A DNA stretch of 64,000 bases from Bostrychus sinensis (Eukaryota > Chordata > Actinopteri > Gobiiformes > Eleotridae): contig CM036247.1 of the NCBI GenBank assembly GCA_020698575.1, forward strand, positions 6,539,256 through 6,603,255, written 5' to 3'. The notes under the pieces are model-generated. The model had not been told where the DNA came from. It was given only the letters and a program-made list of their open reading frames with translations, and searched no databases. Of this stretch, positions 60,172-64,000 are shown one piece after another. Position numbers and translations under genes: made by a program. Numbering within the stretch: position 1 is the stretch's first letter; each line of letters starts with the position of its first letter.

Positions 60172-60800
60172 CAGCTACTTTGGGCATGAGGAAGGATTCA
60201 CCCTGGACAAAGGTGAGTTAGATTTACTTGGTCAGTGCTTTATAATAAACAATAATTTCTTGTATTATCCTGATTTTATCTCTAGGTGTTCCCATAAAAC
60301 CTCATTAAAATGTCAAAAAATAAAAAAATACTTTGGGAATTTGTCCAGGTGAATGCAGCTTGTTAGTGTAGGCTTAGCTAATACACAAAATACTCAAAAT
60401 AGGATTAAATTTGGGCCTTAAAGCTTCATTAAAGGAGAACTAAACCAGGAGAAAATAAAAGCTACATTAGCACCAAACCAAGACAAAGACAGGGACTAAA
60501 CTCAGGCCTAAAAAGTGGGGCTAAAACCTCAATAAAATCTGAAATAAATTTGCAATGAACTAGTTTTAAATAGCAGGACTGAACACTGAATTAACCCAAG
60601 ATTAAACCAGAATAAAAGCTAGTTATAAAGATCTGCTGCTGCCCATATTTTGGGCATGAGGCAGGATTCACTCTGGACAAAGGTGAGTTAGATTTACTTG
60701 GTCAGTGCTTTATAATAAACAATAATTTCTTGTATTATCCTGATGTTATCTCTAGGTGTTCCCATAAAAACTCGCTAAAATGTCAAAAATAAAGATAAAA
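60172..60800. repeat. Y-X-Y duplication (Y copies at 60,178 and 60,651; X copy 2 between)
   Basis: Y starts 'tttgggcatgagg', includes 'ctctggacaaaggtgagtta' (or cctgg) and 'cttgtattatcctga', and ends 'atgtcaaaaa'. Y1 60,178-60,320 and Y2 60,651-60,795 are 473 bp apart. X copy 2 (60,335-60,640) matches 58,909-59,220. A short (AC)n follows at 60,804-60,818. Confidence 0.85.
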
Positions 60801-61190
60801 AAGACACACACACACACATTGATGTATAAGGATTTCCACAGCAGCGTTTAAATAGTGACTTTTCTTGTTTTTTTATTACTTTACTTATGACAGCTATTTT
60901 ATTTTATTAGTAGCCTATTTATAATTTGATTACTTTATGTCTTTGATTATTTCTTTCAACACACACTCCCTTTCTTCTAAATATCAGTTATTATCATGCT
61001 TTATCACCTGCTTAAATAAAAGGAAAAATTAATTATCTGTGTATGAATCAGCAGCTAATCCAGACTAAACTAGACTGAACCAGGACTAAACCAGCAGAAA
61101 CAATCACACCCTCGTCTCTCCGGTTTGACATCTATGACTACAACAAACCCATGGCTCTGAACCGGTCTGGGTTTTCACTCCCATGGCGCT
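60801..61190. other. vegfa upstream region
   Basis: AT-rich, with a last dispersed minisatellite motif 'gaaccaggactaaaccagca' at 61,077-61,096 and an A-run at 61,192-61,207 just before the CG-rich promoter. Confidence 0.4.
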
Positions 61191-61224
61191 GAAAAAAAAA
61201 AAAAAAACAAAAAAAAACCCATGA

Positions 61225-61345
61225 CTACGTTACGCTACGTGCGGCTCCGCGGTCACCCGGAGAGACTCAGCGTGTGTCAGCGCCTCCTCCGTTTTTGGTC
61301 CCTCCCCCGCCCCGCCTCTGAATATACAAGACCTGCTCTCCCCCG
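61225..61345 (+). promoter_or_regulatory. vegfa: vegfa core promoter candidate with GC boxes and possible HRE
   Basis: C-rich GC-box cluster 'cctcccccgccccgcctctg' (61,301-61,320) is followed by TATA-like GAATATACAAG. Upstream, TACGTGCGGCTCC (61,236-61,248) contains the HIF core ACGTG and resembles the TACGTGGGCTCC hypoxia-response element of mammalian VEGFA, though it lies much closer to the start. GC-box driven, hypoxia-induced transcription is known for VEGFA; its use here is inferred. Confidence 0.55.
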
Positions 61346-61920
61346 ATGCCAGTCCAATAACGAATCAGACACGGCACCAAGAGACGAGAGAGCGAAGCGA
61401 GAGAAGCCGCTACAGCGCTGTTAGAGCCCGCTACACTGACTTTGCGCGTATTTATATCCACACACACGCACACACACACAGAGAGAGCAGAGAGAGAGGG
61501 ACGCGCCAGGATCACTATACTCTGTGCACCTTGCGTGGGAAGATCAACTGAAGAAGAAGAAGAAGAAGAAGAAGCTGTGCGTAAAGTTGCTCAGCTGGTA
61601 CCAGTGTCATCGCCGCGGGGAGGGAGGCTCGTGTTTTGGATTTTGGAGCCTATCACTGTCGTCTTTGTTGTTGGATGGTAACGCGTTTGGAGGCTTGGTT
61701 GGCTCCCTGAGAACACGCCACATGTCTGACGAGATGGATACGCTCCGGCTATAGCGCAAACCGATTCAGTTTTTTTTTTTTTTAAATCACAAGAGTCTTT
61801 TGTTAAATTATTTCATTTACGTACTGTTTCAACCTTTTTTTCTATTCTTTATTTTATTTATTTTTTGGTTCTCTGAGCGACCTGCTGAGATTTGAAAGCT
61901 CATCGTGAGGAATTACAATC
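61346..61920 (+). promoter_or_regulatory. vegfa: vegfa 5' leader with upstream ORFs
   Basis: About 570 bp between the TATA-like box and the start codon. It contains (CA)n and (GA)n at 61,459-61,500, (GAA)8 at 61,550-61,574, and two short upstream ORFs: 61,675-61,710 (11 codons plus stop) and 61,722-61,754 (10 codons plus stop). A T-run follows at 61,770-61,783. Mammalian VEGFA leaders are long, structured and carry upstream starts; a similar role here is inference. Confidence 0.5.
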
Positions 61921-61986
61921 ATGAACTTTGTTGTTAGTTTGCTACAAATCCTTTTGGCTGCGGTTTGTCATCTCTCCACTGTAAAG
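61921..61986 (+). CDS. vegfa: vascular endothelial growth factor A, exon 1 (signal peptide), partial gene
   Basis: Secreted ligand for VEGF receptors that drives endothelial growth and vessel formation. This exon encodes 22 residues, 'MNFVVSLLQILLAAVCHLST' then VK: a hydrophobic signal peptide with the MNF/MNL start and 'LLAA..HLS.VK' pattern of fish Vegfa. The length equals the 22 codons of mammalian VEGFA exon 1, which also ends at a Lys codon before the intron. The start has A at -3. The mature cystine-knot exons are beyond 64,000. The 5' splice site is AAG then GCAAGT, a GC-type donor; the nearest GT (at 61,981) would cut two codons earlier. Whether this is the vegfaa or vegfab paralogue cannot be told from one exon. 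Confidence 0.85.
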
Positions 61987-64000
61987 GCAAGTCTCCACAC
62001 ACTTCTTTCTATTTCTAATAATACCAAAAAAAGAAGCGGACGGTGCGTGGCAGCGGCTCGCAACACCGGCCCACTTCTGTATCTTTAAGACTTTTCATCC
62101 AAGGACACGTGTTCTTCGTGTTATCAGCGTAACAGTTTGTTATAATTGCATATTAGCCCGGTTTATTGCATTGAACTCAAATGATCCATTCTTTCATTGC
62201 GTCTGCGCCTGTTCTTATTGTCAAACCAATGATTACTTCTTGGTACATAATGTTTAGTATTTCGTGTCTCCTCTTTAAAAAATATCCCATTACCCCCTTT
62301 TTTTGCACAATATGTAAACAACTAGGCTTTTATTTCTTTATTTATTTTTGGGTCAGTCATGCAAAGTGGAATAGGCGCCAAACGTGAGCCCCAAGAGATT
62401 CAATTTAGCTCTGAAAGACTCCCATTTAAATTCAGCACCGGTTGCTTTCATGTGAAGTGGACACATTTGCCAATGCCAAGCTTTTTGTATACGAGTACAA
62501 AGTATTAAAGTTGTTATATTGGGGGGAATTGGCCATGCATTTTGGATCACATGAGAGCCGAGTGTTAAAGCACTGCCTGTTGTATCATAAAAAGTGGTAG
62601 GTGTAAAATTTAGAGCTAGCTTTGAGTGTTTATTTTGGGGGAGATTGTTAAATTAGTGGGATTTTGAATGGAGACGCGCTGGAGCCAAAGAGCGCCTTTC
62701 TTGGCCTGAGTCATCGCTGCTGGAAGTGCATCCGCTGCCGGCTTTTTTTTTTCTTCCCTCCCCTCACACTGTGGCGGCGCTCAGACCCGGTTTCTTCTCC
62801 TGTCACACACGCGCACGCACAAACACGGCCGCGCACGTACACACACTGGCGCACTGCACATATAACGCACGGACGCACGAGGAGCCTCCTAACGCAATAA
62901 CTGCGCGTGTTACAGCAGCGGCGGGCCGGGCACCAGCAGCGCGAGCCGCCTGAGGTGAACGGACACATCTCCAGGGGAGACCGCGGTGCGTCAAGGCTCA
63001 GCGTCACAACCAAAACAAAGCGTTGTTCCGGTATGGTCTTTCACAATAAAACAAAAAAAATCTCACGTTCAGATAAAAAGTTGCTCTGTTGTATTGTTCC
63101 ATGAGTTATAGCCAGTTAAAATAAATTAATTCTACACAGGCTACTATTAATTAGTACTATTACATATAAGGGTAGAAGATGTTTCATTTAATAGTGTGTT
63201 TTAAAGCGTGTAGATCAATTTATTTAGTATTCAGCAATTATTCTGACATCTCCACGTGTCTCTTTAGTGTAATTAAGGTCCCTTATAATGCGTTTTTCAG
63301 TCTTTTTGAAATCATTTTGGACTCCTTTGCATTAGTATTTCAGGTTTTATAGCTTAAAATAATGTTTATGTATAGAAAACGTCTTCAGATGGGAGCTGTT
63401 AGTTTGTCTTTACAGAGAACGCTTTGATTAGATGTCTGTCGCCCCCTGCTGGCAACGGTGGGGACTGGGCAGAGCAAAAAATTGCTATTTAGCACAGCTA
63501 TTAGCAACATGAGGCTAAGAGATAGATAAGCGAGCTGACTGCTTTGTAGTGACTGTAATTTCAGCAAAAGAATGAGTCCGGTGATGTTGTATGGGCTTTA
63601 GAAACGCGCAGGAGCACTCCCTGGTTTCACGTGTCTACGTAGAGCTGTGAGACCAAGCGTTTTCAGATCTTGAGAAGGGCAGCGCCTCAGAATTAGTCAA
63701 ACATGTGTGAATAAAGCAACAAAACTACTGCAGATATGTTTTTGTGGTGGAAACAACATAGTAACATGGTTAAAAGCTCAAAAAAGCGTAATATGGGACT
63801 TTTCAAAGGCAGGATAAATGTAAACTTTAACTGTGTTTCTCTTACATCAGTTCTTCAAAGTCCCATACTTGAATTTAAACTTTAGTCCATAAAAAAAAAT
63901 CCATCCACAGGGGGTCACAAGCCAATGTGTACTCTTTGTGTCAGCCCCAAAATTGAGAGGATTGTATCAGAAAGGGCGTCTGAATTAAAATCAAAAGGAA
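61987..64000 (+). other. vegfa: vegfa intron 1 (incomplete)
   Basis: Non-coding, starting at the GC-type donor. A CG-rich segment lies at about 62,660-63,010 and an inverted-repeat element at 63,277-63,810. The end (63,905-64,000) resembles a fish SINE block ('agaaagggcgtctgaatt'). No acceptor was identified inside the window. Confidence 0.6.
63277..63810. mobile_element. inverted-repeat DNA element in vegfa intron 1
   Basis: Left 'aaggtcccttataatgcgtt' and right 'gcgtaatatgggacttttca' are inverted ends. The interior ('tgtcgccccctgctggcaac', 'cagatcttgagaagggcagc') is the reverse complement of 57,965-58,462. Confidence 0.7.

Noticed and set aside
61442..61754. Lys-, Glu- or Thr-rich frames upstream of vegfa
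   Set aside because: They arise from (CA)n and (GAA)n simple repeats in the 5' leader; only the short ATG uORFs were kept.
61981..61986. GTAAAG as the vegfa exon 1 donor
   Set aside because: It would remove Val-Lys, which are conserved in Vegfa, and give 20 rather than 22 codons; the GCAAGT donor fits better, though transcripts should decide.

Overview
This window is animal nuclear DNA, almost certainly from a teleost fish. It has split genes with GT/AG introns and long gene-free stretches. It is packed with teleost-type mobile elements: tRNA-headed SINEs, non-LTR and Penelope-like retroelement fragments, Tc1-like remnants and many short inverted-repeat DNA elements. No ribosomal RNA, functional tRNA, CRISPR array or bacterial-style operon was seen.

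Two protein-coding genes are supported. (1) A PIM-type serine/threonine kinase lies on the minus strand at 7,913-12,852. It can be read across 11 coding exons whose splice phases all agree, giving a predicted 490 residues. (2) The first coding exon of a vascular endothelial growth factor A gene (vegfa) lies on the plus strand at 61,921-61,986. It encodes a 22-residue signal peptide, and the rest of the gene continues beyond position 64,000. It is preceded by a GC-box/TATA-like promoter, a 5' leader with short upstream ORFs, and a possible hypoxia-response element. The two genes show no functional link.

Layout. 1-7,300: repeat-rich intergenic DNA. 7,367-12,930: the pim-like gene, with transposons in its introns. 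13-16 kb: a possible spliced transcript of unknown nature. 16.3-19.5 kb: three retroelement fragments (LINE tail, Penelope-like endonuclease, LINE C-terminus) and a CG-rich DNA element. 20.5-35.8 kb: DNA transposons, a Tc1-like remnant split by another element, a decayed transposon-associated gene at 22.8 kb, and an orphan exon candidate at 33.4 kb. 36.9-40.2 kb: a large inverted duplication around a trinucleotide-rich core. 40.8-43.3 and 46.25-47.5 kb: two large arrays of the same 11-bp minisatellite in opposite orientation, the first next to a foldback hairpin. 43.3-60.8 kb: SINEs, LINE tails, inverted-repeat elements and local duplications. 61.2-64 kb: vegfa promoter, exon 1 and the start of intron 1.

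All calls were made by eye from the sequence. Repeat families are described by visible ends and motifs, and formal family names would need a repeat library search.
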